This document shows positions 11,260 through 24,078 of a stretch of DNA of 64,000 bases, one piece after another. Position 1 is the stretch's first letter. Every line of letters starts with the position of its first letter. The notes under the pieces were generated by a model, which did not search any database, was not told where the DNA came from, and was given only the letters and a program-made list of their open reading frames with translations. The position numbers and the translations under genes were made by a program. Source of the DNA: Lunularia cruciata (Eukaryota; Streptophyta; Marchantiopsida; Lunulariales; Lunulariaceae); assembly GCA_948567375.1 (NCBI GenBank), contig OX419758.1, positions 66,245,965 to 66,309,964 of the forward strand, written 5' to 3'.

Positions 11260-14200
11260 AGATAGGGGCGATTGTGTAGAAAACTCAAAGGATGGGAAGA
11301 CCCCATCAAGGCGTACAAAGGTGAGACAAAATAGGTAAAATGGGGCTAAGCCTCAATAGAGTCTATATGAGAAATCTGCCCTACAACACTTAGATATCTG
11401 AGCTATGCACGTCATACCATGACACCCCTTTATGCATGTATGTGTTATTATGATATTTAGCTTGGTGTTACAAGTACTTGAGAGTGATATTATTTGTATG
11501 GAGATAAAAAAATGGTTATATATTAGTTATAATTAGCTTAAGTTAGTAATAGTTAAAATAGAGGGAACCTTACTTTAGAGGAAGTGCAAAATATGAGCAC
11601 TAATATTTTGGATGCTAGTGCATGACTTGGTATTATTCTTGGATGTTCATCTTTGAAGAAAGAGTTTAGAACTCTTGGACCTTTTTGTTTCAGATTCTTC
11701 TATAGTCCAAGGATAGCCCATGTGAAGAAATCTTTGACTTAGTGGTTGGGTCAAGATAAGACCACATTCTTAGGAAAGTATTCCCATGAATATAGATATT
11801 TTGTTAGAATTTTGACATTATTTGACTTTTAGCCTAGTAACTTGAGTTACCCCTGTAATTAATAACTATTTCATAAGTATATAAAGTAGCGGTGAGGTGG
11901 TACTCATCATCTTTTCAATTGCAACTATCTCTCTCTCTCATTGAGTTCTCTAGTGAACAATGGTTTGAGTCTTGGAGTGTTAGCCTTTAGAGGAGTATGA
12001 TGGAGTTGGGGTTTCTTGCCTTCTTAGTCCATGGTAAACTACCATAATAGCAATCAAAGATTCATCCAAAGTGAGAGACAAGTTGACTCACAGTACTGTC
12101 TACAAACAACTAGAGTACCCAAAGAAGCATCATGTAGTGTGATTGTGCTCTCATGGATTGCACTAGCCATTTCTCTCTATAGAGCAATGTACACATGCTA
12201 TCTAAAATATGCTACAAAGTGTGAGAGTGAGAGTGAGAGTGGTACCCTATGGCACCTAACATGATAAGCTCTTGCACACTCCTTGACAAATGTATCAAAT
12301 GTTGTGTCCATTGCTCCATATAACTCCAAGGCTAGAGGAACAAAGGGGTGACCTTGCTATGTATTCCTATACTTGGAGACCTTACGAGCTACTATTTCAC
12401 TCACCGCCCATCCAAGGAGATGGGTAATCACTGCCTTCAAAATTGTATCATGCATAGGATCCGTAACCATGACATTCGTTCTCATCACTTGATCATCTCA
12501 GACCAAGTATAAGTCTACCTTGACACATGTTGTATGCAAAGCATATGAACGCTCCCTCCAAGCCAAGTATCCACTCTCTTATGCCATAGTAAACATTATG
12601 TCCATAATACCATCATGGGTAGTTATCCTCTATCCTCCAAAAGGACACCATACCATATAGATAGCTATTACATCTAGTGTAGAACCATACTCACAAGTGA
12701 GTAATGAAGATGCATATGGATGGAATACACCTAAGAAAAATGTCATTGATGTAGAGAAAGTAGTTGGTGCAAGTTGGAATGTCCTAATGCATGGTCGAGC
12801 TAGGATCCAAAAGCCTACACCCTTGCTGGAGCAAGAGAAAATATGGGCTCTAGTAGCTTGAGGAATGGACAAGTCAAAAGAGAGAATGTAGCATATGTTG
12901 ACATTGTTGTTCCATCAAGGAAGAATGTAAACCTCTAGTCCAATCTAACAATAGTGCAGAAAAAAATAGAAGGTCCTTGTGTGCCTATGGAGATAGACTA
13001 TCTGTTGTCTATCACAATAACATATGGAGAGAATGAGATCTCTCTTCTATCTCTGCCATATAAGTCATCAAAACCAACCTATCAACAACCACAAAATGAG
13101 AGGAAAGTAGGGTTTTTAAGAGAGCCCAACTACCCCAAAATGCTGTAGGTGTCGTCTCCTCTATAGATAGCAAGCCAACCCCTCCACCTAAGATTGGTAA
13201 AACTATCTATTTATGTGCCAAATCCCCAATCACAAACTCAAATGTCCTTGGTCCAATAATATCACTAAAGACTCCCATAATCCTTCTATCAAAGGCTCTC
13301 AAACATGATAGGAAGGTCAAGGAGGAGGATCTATATGGAAGAGGTAAGTCAGTCAACGAGCAATACTAGAGGAGAGAGTACCAAATGCCACTTGCGGATC
13401 TTCTAGTAAAGGAAGGTCATCCACATGGAGAATATCCTATGTAAGAGTAGTGTTCAAGCAACATGTGACAAAATCCTCGGATCCTATTGGCACTCCAAGA
13501 ACATGTAATCCATTAATAAATGTGATGCATCCCTATGGAAGCTCAAGGTGGGGAGGGATACCTAAAGAGGACCATGCCTTGCACTTTGACACCTTGACTC
13601 TAAAGCCTACTAGATGTAGCTTGGTAGTCAAGTGGTCAAAGGCCTGCCTAATTTGATCTATAGGGCCCATGATATGTGTATCATCTACTAAGGAATTAAA
13701 TACACAATCTAGCATGGCCAAAGTAGTAGATAAGAGAGCTCTAAAGTGAGCCATGGCAAATAAGGGTCCCCTTAAGGGATCTCCCTCACGTGTACCAACA
13801 GTTGACTCCAAGACGGTGACTCCCTGCCGTGAACAACCATGCTGGTGGTAAAGGGAAGCAAGAGAGTCATAAAAAGACTGAATAAAAAAGAATAAGACTT
13901 GCCAAGGATACCCCAACCTCCCTAAGCTCTCCAAAGATGGACACTCATGAGATGCTATTAAAAGTGTTATCAACATCCACCTATAGGACGATCCACTCCG
14001 GGTGGATATCTAAAGAATGCCCTAATACCTAAAGATAAGCCTCACATCCTCCAAGTGTACCTACTCCAAAGTAATGTGGATTGAGGTGTTATCGGAAGTG
14101 AGAACAATGTTGAAGGATAATGGTGCATATGACCAAATGCAAAAAAGATCTTTTTAATAGCAATTAGTCTAATACCTCCCGTGTCCTTCTCCATAGTGAG

Positions 14201-15000
14201 AAGTCAATTAGCACCTAACACCCAACTAAAATACATAGGAATGTCTCTTCTCGCTACTACGGCAACCACTTGAAACAACTCGGTAAAACCACTAGAAGAA
14301 TCATTTGCCTGAAAGCAATCTCTAAAATATGTAAACAATCTCTAAACAATCCTTGACAAGCTTCTTGAGGAAAGGCGAGGGGCAATGCACAATGCTTGTG
14401 CAAAAAGTGACAATCATGACATAAAGGCTACTAAGGCTAATAATCTAAGACCTCTAGTGTTAATCACTCTCTTGCCATAGGATGTAATGAGTGTCAGGAA
14501 AGATAGTCTCATCAATAGGACTAGCTATAGACAATGGGTGTAATACTCATGCTGCTCTACTAAACTCTCACGCCACACCCAATGTCCTACACCGTTGTAA
14601 TTGAATGGACTCTAGACTCTATGGTATCCTATGGCAAAACCTATCTCCTCAAACATGCAACCCTAACAAACTCCTCCTATAGGGCCGCCCAATCCCCCAT
14701 TTGGAATTGCCAAAATCTAGTAACCATTTCTCTATGCCCTACATGTCTCCCTCTAGCATAACATAAACACCATCAAGAGAGTAAAAGAAATAAGAACCAA
14801 GCTAACTCGACCAAGGGCTCACGTGCCAAATGATCAAATGGTAAGCAAAAAGCTTACCTAACCTCATCATGGGAATATACGAGATAACCTAAGGAATATA
14901 TGTGGACATGGAAAATTGATTTCAAATAACACCAAGATGCAACTCGTCAGATAAACTAACTACTCCCATGAGTACATCGACATTTTTGGAACAATCAACA
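11260..15000 (-). mobile_element. Non-LTR retroelement copy B (RT and nuclease region), decayed, split by a solo LTR
   Basis: Read on the minus strand from about 15000 down to 11260. The best piece is the frame 13976-13533. It carries palm motif B (TREGDPLRGPLFAMAHF) and the catalytic block SLVDDTHIMGP, where VDD replaces the usual (Y/F)ADD, followed by LVGFRVKVSKCKAW. Downstream come the thumb, a Cys/His knuckle region (12900-12600) and the PD-(D/E)XK-like block with VDLYLV and KVSKYR equivalents near 12520-12370. The 3' tail lies at 11419-11260, beyond an inserted solo LTR (11420-12092). Stops and indels interrupt every domain. Its 3' end faces that of copy A about 270 bp away, so the two form a tail-to-tail inverted pair. 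Confidence 0.8.
11420..12092 (+). mobile_element. Solo LTR (family 2, 673 bp) nested in non-LTR copy B
   Basis: It aligns along its whole length with the solo LTR at 41105-41795. It starts TGACACCCC and ends GACTCACA. A TATATAA(A) box is near 11880, and a CTCTCTCT tract follows. The sequences on both sides are consecutive parts of the non-LTR 3' region (compare about 53420-53450 in copy C), so this is an insertion. No clean target-site duplication survives. Orientation is judged from TG...CA and the TATA position. Confidence 0.8.
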
Positions 15001-15494
15001 AAGGGATAAAAGAAACATGAATAATACTCAAGTGTCATTATTATCAATATGATTGTACAATTCATATGAGTATCTCAAATGGTTTAATCATAGTGAAATC
15101 ATCCAAACCTTCTCATATGAATTATAATGGATCATATGAATCATAAAGTAAAACATCTTTGTCACACTACACCCAACATAGTGTATCCCAAGTTGCTCTA
15201 GTCAATATCACATGGAAAAATATACCCATGGTTAATACAAGGGTAATGATCATAAGACATGATTTTTTTTCCCATCTTTTCCCTTTCTCGCCCTTGCAAG
15301 ATCACAACTCCTCACATCACAACTCACATAAATATTATCTCTCCAAACATTGAAATCTATATACTCACAATTTTGAATTTTAATTTTCTTAATTATTTGA
15401 CTTAAATAAAAAATTAAAATTAAACACTCTCCTCATATTTTTCTTAATGTTTAAATCATTAAGAAATCATTCTAAATTTTAAAAAAATAATTTT
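15001..15494. other. AT-rich spacer, nothing identified
   Basis: AT-rich DNA between non-LTR copy B and a 3'-tail stub. I see no coding signal or repeat boundary here. Confidence 0.5.
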
Positions 15495-15633
15495 AGAGGA
15501 AATAGACTATGCATAAACAAATCAAAGGATGGGAAGACCCATCAAGCCCTGCAAGGGTGAGAAAAAAAGGTAACATGGGGCTAAGCCCCAATATATACGA
15601 GAAATGAGAAATCTGCCCTGCCAAAAAGATAAT
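15495..15633 (-). mobile_element. 3'-tail stub of the non-LTR family
   Basis: On the minus strand it reads through the conserved tail: CAGATTTCTC, then GGGGCTTAGCCCC (15577-15589 palindrome), a TTACC-pyrimidine stretch, then GGCTTGATGGG and TCTTCCCATCC. Only the terminal part is present, as expected for 5' truncation during target-primed reverse transcription. A short (AACTTT)n run sits beside it at 15646-15667. Confidence 0.7.
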
Positions 15634-17037
15634 TTAATGGACATAACTTTAACTTTAACTTTAACTTATTGAGAATTTTAGATCCGAAGATCAATATTAA
15701 GAAATTGGATAATTTTCAACCTAGTCTAGATACCAATGGTACCGCCATTGAAAATTGAACAAAATCGCCTATTCGCTCCTGTGCTATGCGACGGACGAGG
15801 GAAAGCACCAAAAGATGCATCTCTCCTCTCACATCTCTCCCTCCCCTCTCCCATCTCCACTCTCCCGACCTCTCTTCAAGCCTTACATGTAGAAATTGAA
15901 CGGGATTTCCGGATTTAGATTGCAGTAGATCCGTCTCTCTTTCAAGGTGAAGGTGAGCTGAAAGGCAAGAGAAGAGATACTGATCCCGAATCATGCACTG
16001 CAAAGTTGGTGGCAAGGTGAAATCAACGAGACAATTTGATTTACGCTAAGAAGTGCACATGAATGTCCTATTTCCTCGTCGTTCCTCCATCTATACCATA
16101 CCCAACCAAGACTCGTTTCCATATTCCGGCCGCGGAATAAAGATTGAAGTGATGAACTTGAAATCGGAGAGATCATCTCATAATATTTGACACATCCAAG
16201 ATTTCAGAAGGTCAAGCACTTGGCCGTCCTTCGTCTTCTAGTCAGTAGACAACTTCATCCACCTTTCAATGGATGAATGAAACTCGCACTTCCCTTCTCT
16301 TCTCTTCTCTTCCTTTTACCGCTGCATGCGTCCTTCCTATCACTAGCTACAAAAGAATCACCAAAAATGTGCAACACTTGCTACCTGAATATTTGTTTAC
16401 ACGTCTAGATCTATAAAGTATAAATCTCAAACAAGGCTGGTTATCAAAACGTCCCATCCTGTACAGGTGTTTGTTTTCTAGTCTGTCAATGGTATGATAT
16501 AATGTTGCCGACGGGTCGGTCGGTCGGTCCTTGGGTATTTGCTCGTGGACTGTGCTTGGGCCCACAGCTTCCTTGCTTGCCTGCCTGGTGCCACAGAAGC
16601 TCTGAATTTCTTGTCTAGCAAGAATGACAAAGAGTTTGTCTTGTGAGGACGCTGCACATTGAAGTTATATCCGGCCGTCTGGTCCTCCCTGACAGCATCC
16701 TGCATGCATATGCAGTATAGAATAGTCAATGATTGACATCAACCGATAGACCCAGAAAGACAAACAGAAATTATTGCTGATTATCAAAGATACCGAAGAA
16801 TAAGCGCCGTCTGGATGGATCTCAGTGGTAATCACATTTGATTTGATTTCATAGCACGCTACATTGAACCCATACTTTGGCTAAGGACAAACTCCTCGAC
16901 TGAATAACTTTCAGCAGCATGTTTAGACAGCTCAAAGATACGGCTCAAATGGAACCTAGAAATTTGTACATGTGCTTGGAAGGACAAGGGAGGACGGAAC
17001 TTACGAAAAAACGAACTGACTGGAAATTGGTCATTAT
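15634..17037. other. Gene-free stretch downstream of the receptor kinase
   Basis: Mixed-composition DNA with CTTCTC/TCTCTTC tracts near 15830 and 16290 and a GGTCGGTCGGTCGG run near 16515. Short frames on both strands lack recognisable domains. The part next to 17037 should include the 3' UTR of the kinase gene. No separate gene can be supported. Confidence 0.5.
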
Positions 17038-19588
17038 TCAGAGGTTGAAGGGGGAGTCGTGACCAGCGAAATCTTCTGAGTGACTCTCAAACGACTCTGA
17101 AGGTTCAAATGAATCCACTCGTATTTCCTCGATCAACTTGACCACTTGAGGCATTCTGGGACGCTGCTCCGGATTCTCAGTCACACAAGCCATCGCAATC
17201 TGAAGCAAAGTCACCATCTCATCCTCCCCATGCCTAAATGACTTGAGTTCAAGATCGAAAACTTCCGCAGTCCACTCCTCTCGTACCACTGAGTGCACCC
17301 ACTTTGGCAGATTGAGTTCACCTCCCTGTCCCTGTTGTTGTAATTGAGCAGGCTGACGTCCTGCAGTTAGGATCCGAAACCAATGTCAGCGCCAAATCAA
17401 GTTCCTACATTTGTAAACTAATCATATCATGAGATATAAAACGTGACAACTTTCGGGTAATTCCTCTCGTCGAAAGAATTCAGGAGTGCTCAAGTGCAGT
17501 ACCACGACATGGTGTTATTACTGTTCCGTTGAAGAATAGCAATAACATTTCCTCAAGAGACTTTGATTAGGCTGTAGTAAAGGTGCGTACCTGTGAGCAG
17601 CTCGAGCAGCAGAACTCCGAAGCTGTAGACGTCAGCTTTGGAAGTTATTCTCTTGGTATGACTGTACTCTGGAGCTCGGTATCCGGCCATACGTTGCGCG
17701 GCAACCGTAGGGTTCATGAGTCCCACGAGGCCTACGTCTGAGATGCATATTTCGAAGTTCTTCCCCACCATGATGTTGCTAGACTTGATATTACCATGAA
17801 AGAATTTCTGGGACTCACACTCCTGGTGAAGATAGGCGAGCCCGACTGCCACTTCATGTGCGATGCGAAGACGTGATATCCAGTCGATTGGTGTCCGGCC
17901 GGAACCGCGGTTTCCTGCGAGTCCAGGCATTCAGAGCTTTAGCACAGACATAGTTTCTCTCGGTACTGAAATCCCAGCGGGTAGCGGCTTCTACTACGTT
18001 AACTGTTCAACATTCAAAATAGTGCCAGACCCAATAATGGCTTGGATGAAGAGCGAATGTCTGCCGGACTAATCATGAGAAGCAGAGCAAGAGGACACTA
18101 CAGTACAAAAACCTGCCGCAAATGTCAAATGCTTTGCATTGGGTGTACTTTCAGCGACCAAGCTACTCGATTGTCCCCAACGAACAACTCTGGTGATCTG
18201 AAACTCGCAGACACTCGAGTTCTGCGCAGTTACAACTCACCGTGAAGCATCGAGAAAAGGTTTCCATTTGCCATGTACTCGTACACGAGCAGTTTCTCCT
18301 CCTTGGCGTAGTAGTAAGCTGTCAGCGTCACGAGGTTAGGATGCTTGAGTTTTCCCAGCAACTGCATGTGCTGCTCAAAATCAGTTCTGCTTACGTCTTT
18401 AAGATCCCTCAGTCGCTTTACAGCAACAATCATTCCAGAATCCAGCACAGCCTTGTATGCAGTCCCGAAACTTCCCTTGCCCAGCATTTCAGCAGAGGCC
18501 CGTAACAGGTCTTCGAGCTCAAACCGTGCATGCGAGCTGTCGAAGAACACAAGCTTCGACATATTCTCGTCTGGGTCCCTGAGTGTAGCGAACTGTGCGG
18601 ATGACTGACTATCCATGCTGGATTTCACATCTCCAGTCTTAGATGCCGGCTTGTCGTCCCCATCCTTTGAGTACTTCCTCCAGTAGTAGACGAGGAAAAT
18701 GACTGTGAGCAATATTAGCACCAGAGTATCCCCTATAACGATGGCAATCACCGCTGGTGTACTGAGCTTCTGCTGCTTCTTGTGCCCCACAACTCCAGGG
18801 GCAGGCGAAGGTGGTAAGCTTAGACGTGATTCCGAACAAAACGCTAGAGAAGGACCTCCACACAAGCCAGTAGAACTGTAACTGTCTGCTGAGAAGTTTT
18901 TGTCTAACAGTGCTTGAGGAACCGGGCCAAAGAGAGGGTTGTTGGAGACATTGAAGGAGTTCAATTTAGGATTAGACAAAGAAGGGAGGCTACCGGTTAG
19001 GTTGTTGTGGTTGACGTCAAGGGAAATGAGAGAAGGTAGGCCACTCAAATCAGGAATTGGCCCGACCAACTTATTGTTTGAAAGATCTAGTCTTACCAAC
19101 TTGCGTGCGTTTATTAAGAAGTTGGGAATTGGACCCGAAAACTCGTTCTCCTGAAGCCATAACTGCTCAAGATTTGTGCATTTCCGCAAATCGGGAATTT
19201 CTCCGGTTAGTTGATTAAAGGACAGGACAAGTAATTTGAGCTCACTGAGCTTGCTCAACGAGTTTTCTGGGAAAGTTCCCCTCAAATTGACATGGTCCAG
19301 CTTGACCTCCGTCACTCGGCTCCTCTTGCACGTTATTCCTGCCCATGCCGCAGTTGAATTACAGCAGTCGTTTCCCACCCAGGACTGAAAGGCAATGTTA
19401 CTTCCATCCGCCTCTGCCTTGAATGCTAGGAGGCCCTCAGCATCAACCGTGAGTTGAGCATCGGATAGCCCCAGCAAAGCTAGATTTTCGAGCAGCAGAA
19501 TATATACAAGTTGGAGAGTGATCATCACTGTGGCTATCCCTGGAGCCGAGATGGTTCCTGCCACCCTCCTTCCTCCATTCTTATCCAT
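17038..19588 (-). CDS. LRR-III-type receptor-like kinase with degenerate catalytic motifs
   Basis: Three exons: 19588-18241, 17914-17591 and 17360-17038 (TGA). Both introns are GT-AG and the total is 664 codons. The start at 19588 is the first ATG in frame (the frame upstream opens only with GTG). A second ATG at 19525 would give a tidier signal peptide ([11 protein letters not shown]). Order: signal segment to about residue 45, LRR N-cap with paired Cys (DCCNS, WAGITC), about five LRRs (residues 95-225), CGGPSLAFC, Pro-rich linker, membrane span near 280-303, then a kinase from about 358. The P-loop [11 protein letters not shown] and VAVKRL (Lys about 391) are intact. The catalytic loop reads HGNIKSSN instead of HRDxKxxN and DFG is replaced by DVG, as in many LRR-III receptors. 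It is probably a plasma-membrane receptor acting through scaffolding or weak kinase activity. The ligand is unknown. Confidence 0.93.
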
Positions 19589-22500
19589 GAGATACGCGCA
19601 TGTAGTAGTAGCTCCCACAATATGCTAGTTAATTCTTTCAAGTCGCGGACTCCGATGCAGTATTATCCGATCTTGGTTGATAGCGAATGGCCGAGTCAGG
19701 ACAACTTACACGTCTCTCTCTATTCTGCACATGACGAGCATCTGGACGTCAGTTTGTGCTATCTCCGGTCGATCATAATAAAACCATTCTACGAGCTAGT
19801 TCGATGCATCCATGTGATTCCGGACTCGCGGGGTATAATAACGACTATTTTCTTGCCATTCACTCAAGAAAATGCTGTTGGACTCGAGCCCCCTAGTCAT
19901 GCCAAGAAATCGCAATGGTCCACGACACGAGTCCAATTCGAGAATTAGCACAGTCGATTCCTGCCTACCTACCGACATTACCAGCTTACAAGTTCTTGTT
20001 AGGCAATTTCTGACAACTTTGAGTGTTAAACTTCTATTTTTAAGGCCAGAAGTACAGAAGTACATACTCCGGGAAAAACAAGCTTAAAACAGGTGAGCTG
20101 TGGAGTTCTCACCTCAATTCCTTCACCTGTTGTGTTAGCTGAGCTGAGCTTTACACAGTTACAATGTTCTCTCGTCCAGCTAGCTGCCCTGTTGATTCGC
20201 TAATTTCATGTTCTGTCACGTCTACTCTTTGATCCTTCTCGTACTTCAGTTCAAATTGTCATCAACACACTGCCAGTGCCCCTTCTGCAATAACCCCTTC
20301 AAACACCATTGATATCCTTGAATACCATCGAGCGAGGAGATGAATTCTCGGCACAGAACGACCCTTATCCACAGATTAGGAGCGAAATCGTCTTCCCCGC
20401 AGACATGCAACGATTGGTCAGTCTGACGAGGTTTCTCCGTGTTCAACAGCTCAATGTTTTTCTCTCTTTCTCGGCGGCTGCTGAGGGCAACTCGGGCTGA
20501 ACACGACTGGTGCCTCGGACTTCCGTTTCACATTCACTGCAAATTCAGTGTTGAGTTCCACGGCCCCGTAGTCCTACCTTTCAGAAGGACACAAGCCGTC
20601 GTCCCAAAACACGCTTTGTTCTTCGTTCTTCCTACTGCAGGGCAGGCCCTTACGAGGAGTTGAACTCTCTGAGCTCCGTCCGATGCAAATCCTAGGCCTG
20701 GCAAGCATCCGAATTTAAATGGTACAGTTCCTTCTGGCCGTTGGTACAGTACTCGGTCCCCAACCTTGAGCAGTACGGTGGCATCTAGTACAGGAGCTAT
20801 ATGTACCGTATGTGTCGACTTACACATCATCTTTTGTCTGAATACCTTGGTTTGTCCTCCAGGTGGTGACGTGGTTGGAGTTCTGCCGGGGGAGTTGAAA
20901 GGATCCGTTCGTCCAGCGAACTCCCGCAAAGTTCAGAACTTTCTTTTGCGACGGCGCCAACTTAGAGGTCTGGCGAGCTTTATGCATAGAGGAGATCGGC
21001 CGCGACACCGGCAGGGAAGTCGCGAAGAATTTTGTTGCTGGAAGAGCTGTCACGGGCACTGCACAGCGAGAAATAGCTCAAATTTAGTGAAGATGAACAG
21101 AGAAGTTTCGATATGATATCGCGAGTGCCACTCCCAACCTTGCTTTGCGTCGTTAACGAAGAAGTTTCGCGACCAAAGAGGCCGCTCCGCTAATAGCCAA
21201 GAAAACGGCAGAAGGGAGTGGAGCTACTTTCCACTGCCAAGTGGAAGGATTCTGCCCAATTGGTCATTTCCAACCGCGCACCAGTTTGAGGAGTTCGTTG
21301 CATTTCTGTATCGACTCCACTTTGACAAGAATCCGAGGTACTCCCAGCAGGGATGACAAGCAGAAATTATACAAACGTAGACTGTAGATCTATTCCAAGA
21401 CGCTTTCGACACATGTTACTGGGTAAATTTTACGCGTGAGTCACTGGAAATAAAGAAAGTAATTGAAAACACAGACAAGTAACTCAAATTTATATTTCGC
21501 TATACTGAGGCTTCGCCTCATTACACCCCTTAGGTTTTATAAAGGAAGACCCTATCAAGAACACACGTCGTAGGAGGTGAAAAAGGGACTAGGCTTCAAT
21601 TTTCTTGTTATTCTTAGAGGCTTTATTCTTGTTCAGCTTGCTTAACAGAGTCTTTCCGTCCTTGTAATTATCCTATTGGTTTTGTCGCATTTCCCGAATT
21701 CTGACATATTAAACTGTAAATGGATCTTATGTGGATACCCGTTCTTTGAAGTAAACAGCTTCACATCCGAACGGTTATCGACGGTTAGCGATCAGAACTG
21801 TAGAGTTATCAATCGATGTAGTTCTCGATGAATACACTCACTGTCAACATATTCATCAGGAGATGCCAAAACAAGTATTCACAACGATAATACATTAACA
21901 TGGACGTCCGCAAATTCCTTTCGTTTTGCCTCCTGTGGAATAAGTGTACCAAAAGCAATACCATTGGACTGATGAAGAAGATAAGCCTTGCTAGCAACCC
22001 CTCGAAGAGCCACAGTACAAATTACTAATCGGTTCTAAAGTACCTTCCAGGAATCCCTTGTAACGCACTAACAAATTCCTACTACATACCTTCAACACCA
22101 CCAGCTCCAATATTCAAATCATCAATATTCATACCCTACCTGTTAGCATTTAAGACAACACGATAGTTTGTTAGATGATGGTTGCTGAAACGAAACGGTA
22201 ATCATGATTTTGAAATAATCACCTGTTTATATCATGCATTATACTATCGATGAGCTACGGACGATTCATAAGTTTACACGCCTGGTAGTAGACAGCTTGT
22301 ACCGGCTGTTAGTAATAGTATAGAACGTGGGGCCCAACAGTGGAAACGATACGGTAACCGCAATGATAAGCAAGGGACAATGGAAGGAGGCATGTGACCG
22401 TTATCTAAAGTTCGCCAGCGTCGGCTTTCTTTCCTTTCCAAGTTCTCCTTGCAAAGGACCAGTCGAGGTTACCTGTGGATACCGAAGACGAGGCTTTCGA

Positions 22501-23454
22501 TAAAGCAATTACGAATTCCATAGTCCCATAGTAAGTAGTTTTATGAGTGAGCGCGTAAAAGCTTCCGCTGTCCCATGAAACGTTTAAATCATAATAAATT
22601 TTACCATTTTCTAAACCATTTCGGAAGTTTATTATATTTCGTGTAACTTATTTCGTTTCATTTCTCGAAAAAAATCTATTACTCTAATAACTTGTGCAAT
22701 TCGAAGAGCGTGTGATCTTTATGAGGTGCATTGTGCAATTAACTATAAGAAACTCGGTCAATATCAAACCGTGTGAGCTTTATGGGATTTACTGCACATT
22801 TTTATGATAATTTTAGTCCAGAGACATTTCTGTAAAATCCAGAAATTAAAACCTTTACCTATTAAAACCTTTACCTATTCAAGGTACTACTTGACTTCCT
22901 TGCAAACAAACTACATTTATATGTAAATTATGAACAATTAGCTGTCTCATTATAGTATCATGTGCCTTGTATACATTACAGGGTTTCAATTTCAGATGTG
23001 ACTAAGAATTTGCATAAATCTGGAATGAGCTTATTATTACCATGGGAAAAGAGGTTATTACCCCACTAATTGTGGATATCCATGAAAACATAAACATCAA
23101 AGTTGAACAAGGTCAATATTTTAAATCTCGAATATTGTAGAATCAAGGAAGAGAAATCAATATAAAAATAGTAACTATTTATAAAACTAGAATAAATTTG
23201 GTAAATTTATATATGACATTATACTTCTATAATATTTTACAAGAGCACATGTGAAATGATTTATAAAATCATTACTAAATCTATCAATTCCCAATAAAAC
23301 ACTTTATTGCTCCAAACTTTCATGTGGTAACTTCAATATGTTACTTGAACATATTGAAATGCATTTAACATGAATATCTACTATGAGAAGTAAATGTTTT
23401 GGAAACATGAAGGTGAAAATTGAGAATAGCCTACTTTCATCAATGTTGTACTCT
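19589..23454. other. Long stretch upstream of the receptor kinase with no confirmed gene
   Basis: 19589-20100 is the likely promoter and 5' UTR of the receptor kinase. 20200-21250 is less AT-rich and contains a weak candidate exon (listed separately). From 21400 on, composition falls to AT-rich and translations are unremarkable. A 16-bp unit ATTAAAACCTTTACCT is duplicated in tandem at 22845-22876. Confidence 0.5.
20840..21059 (-). other. Weak candidate exon with a plastid-transit-like N-terminus
   Basis: A minus-strand frame from a CAG splice-acceptor-like site near 21060 reads ALPATKFFATSLPVSRP and continues to about 20845, where AAG|GTATTC could be a donor. The first 50 residues are rich in Ser, Thr, Ala, Arg and Lys with no Asp or Glu, as in chloroplast transit peptides. 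No ATG opens it, no downstream exon could be matched, and I do not recognise a mature protein. It may be coincidence. Confidence 0.15.
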
Positions 23455-23730
23455 ATAATCCCCTCCTTGATTCCGTTCGCCCACTCATTCTACGCTTGTT
23501 GTATAATCATCATACTATCATAGTAGACTTTACATTGCTTGCATTTGTTGAGTGTACATGCTATAGGGATCCACTTGGAGTACCTCTTTTTGCCATAGCT
23601 CACTACATCATTTTACGAGAGGTGGTACTTGCTTTTCCATTTTGTCTCTTTCTATCCCTCTTAGAAGATATTCACATTTTAGGCCATTTAGAGGATGTGA
23701 TTCATGCTATAGTTGTTATTACATGCAGCA

Positions 23731-23818
23731 TAGAGATCTTGGGTTTACAAGTCAAGACTCTTGAATGTAAGGTATAGAGATCTTGGGTTTACAAGTCAAG
23801 ACTCTTGAATGTAAGGTA
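23731..23818 (+). repeat. Perfect 44-bp tandem duplication inside the RT of copy D
   Basis: TAGAGATCTTGGGTTTACAA and the next 24 bases occur at 23731-23774 and again at 23775-23818. The unit is not a multiple of three, so it shifts the frame, and GLQVKTLECKV is read in both units in different frames. It is a post-insertion event. Confidence 0.92.
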
Positions 23819-24078
23819 TGGAGTCCATGTGCAATTCTCACTCCCTCAAACTTTCCATCAAGGTTCCAATTCCCATTAGGAGGCTTGAGAGTGTTTAGTT
23901 CTCCACTAAGAGTAAAAGATTACTACAACATGTTCATATCTAATATATCCGTGCATGCCACAACTCATGTTCACTTATTCCCTAGGTAGGGGAACACACG
24001 TGAAGCTTACTCCATCTAAGCACATTGCTATCTCTCTTGAGCCTCCTATCTAGCTCATACATACCCTCTCCTACATAG

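Noticed and set aside
12221..12240. GAGAGT repeat as a regulatory GAGA element
   Set aside because: Short simple repeat inside the degraded 3' part of non-LTR copy B and also present in copy C (CACTCTCACTCTCAT), so it is element sequence.
18242..18608. Plus-strand frames in the receptor-kinase locus
   Set aside because: Antisense to the kinase exon, which has full-length homology on the minus strand.
20534..20929. 131-codon minus-strand frame, moderately GC-rich
   Set aside because: Initiates without a convincing ATG context, has no recognised domain, and two other frames of the same strand are also open nearby.
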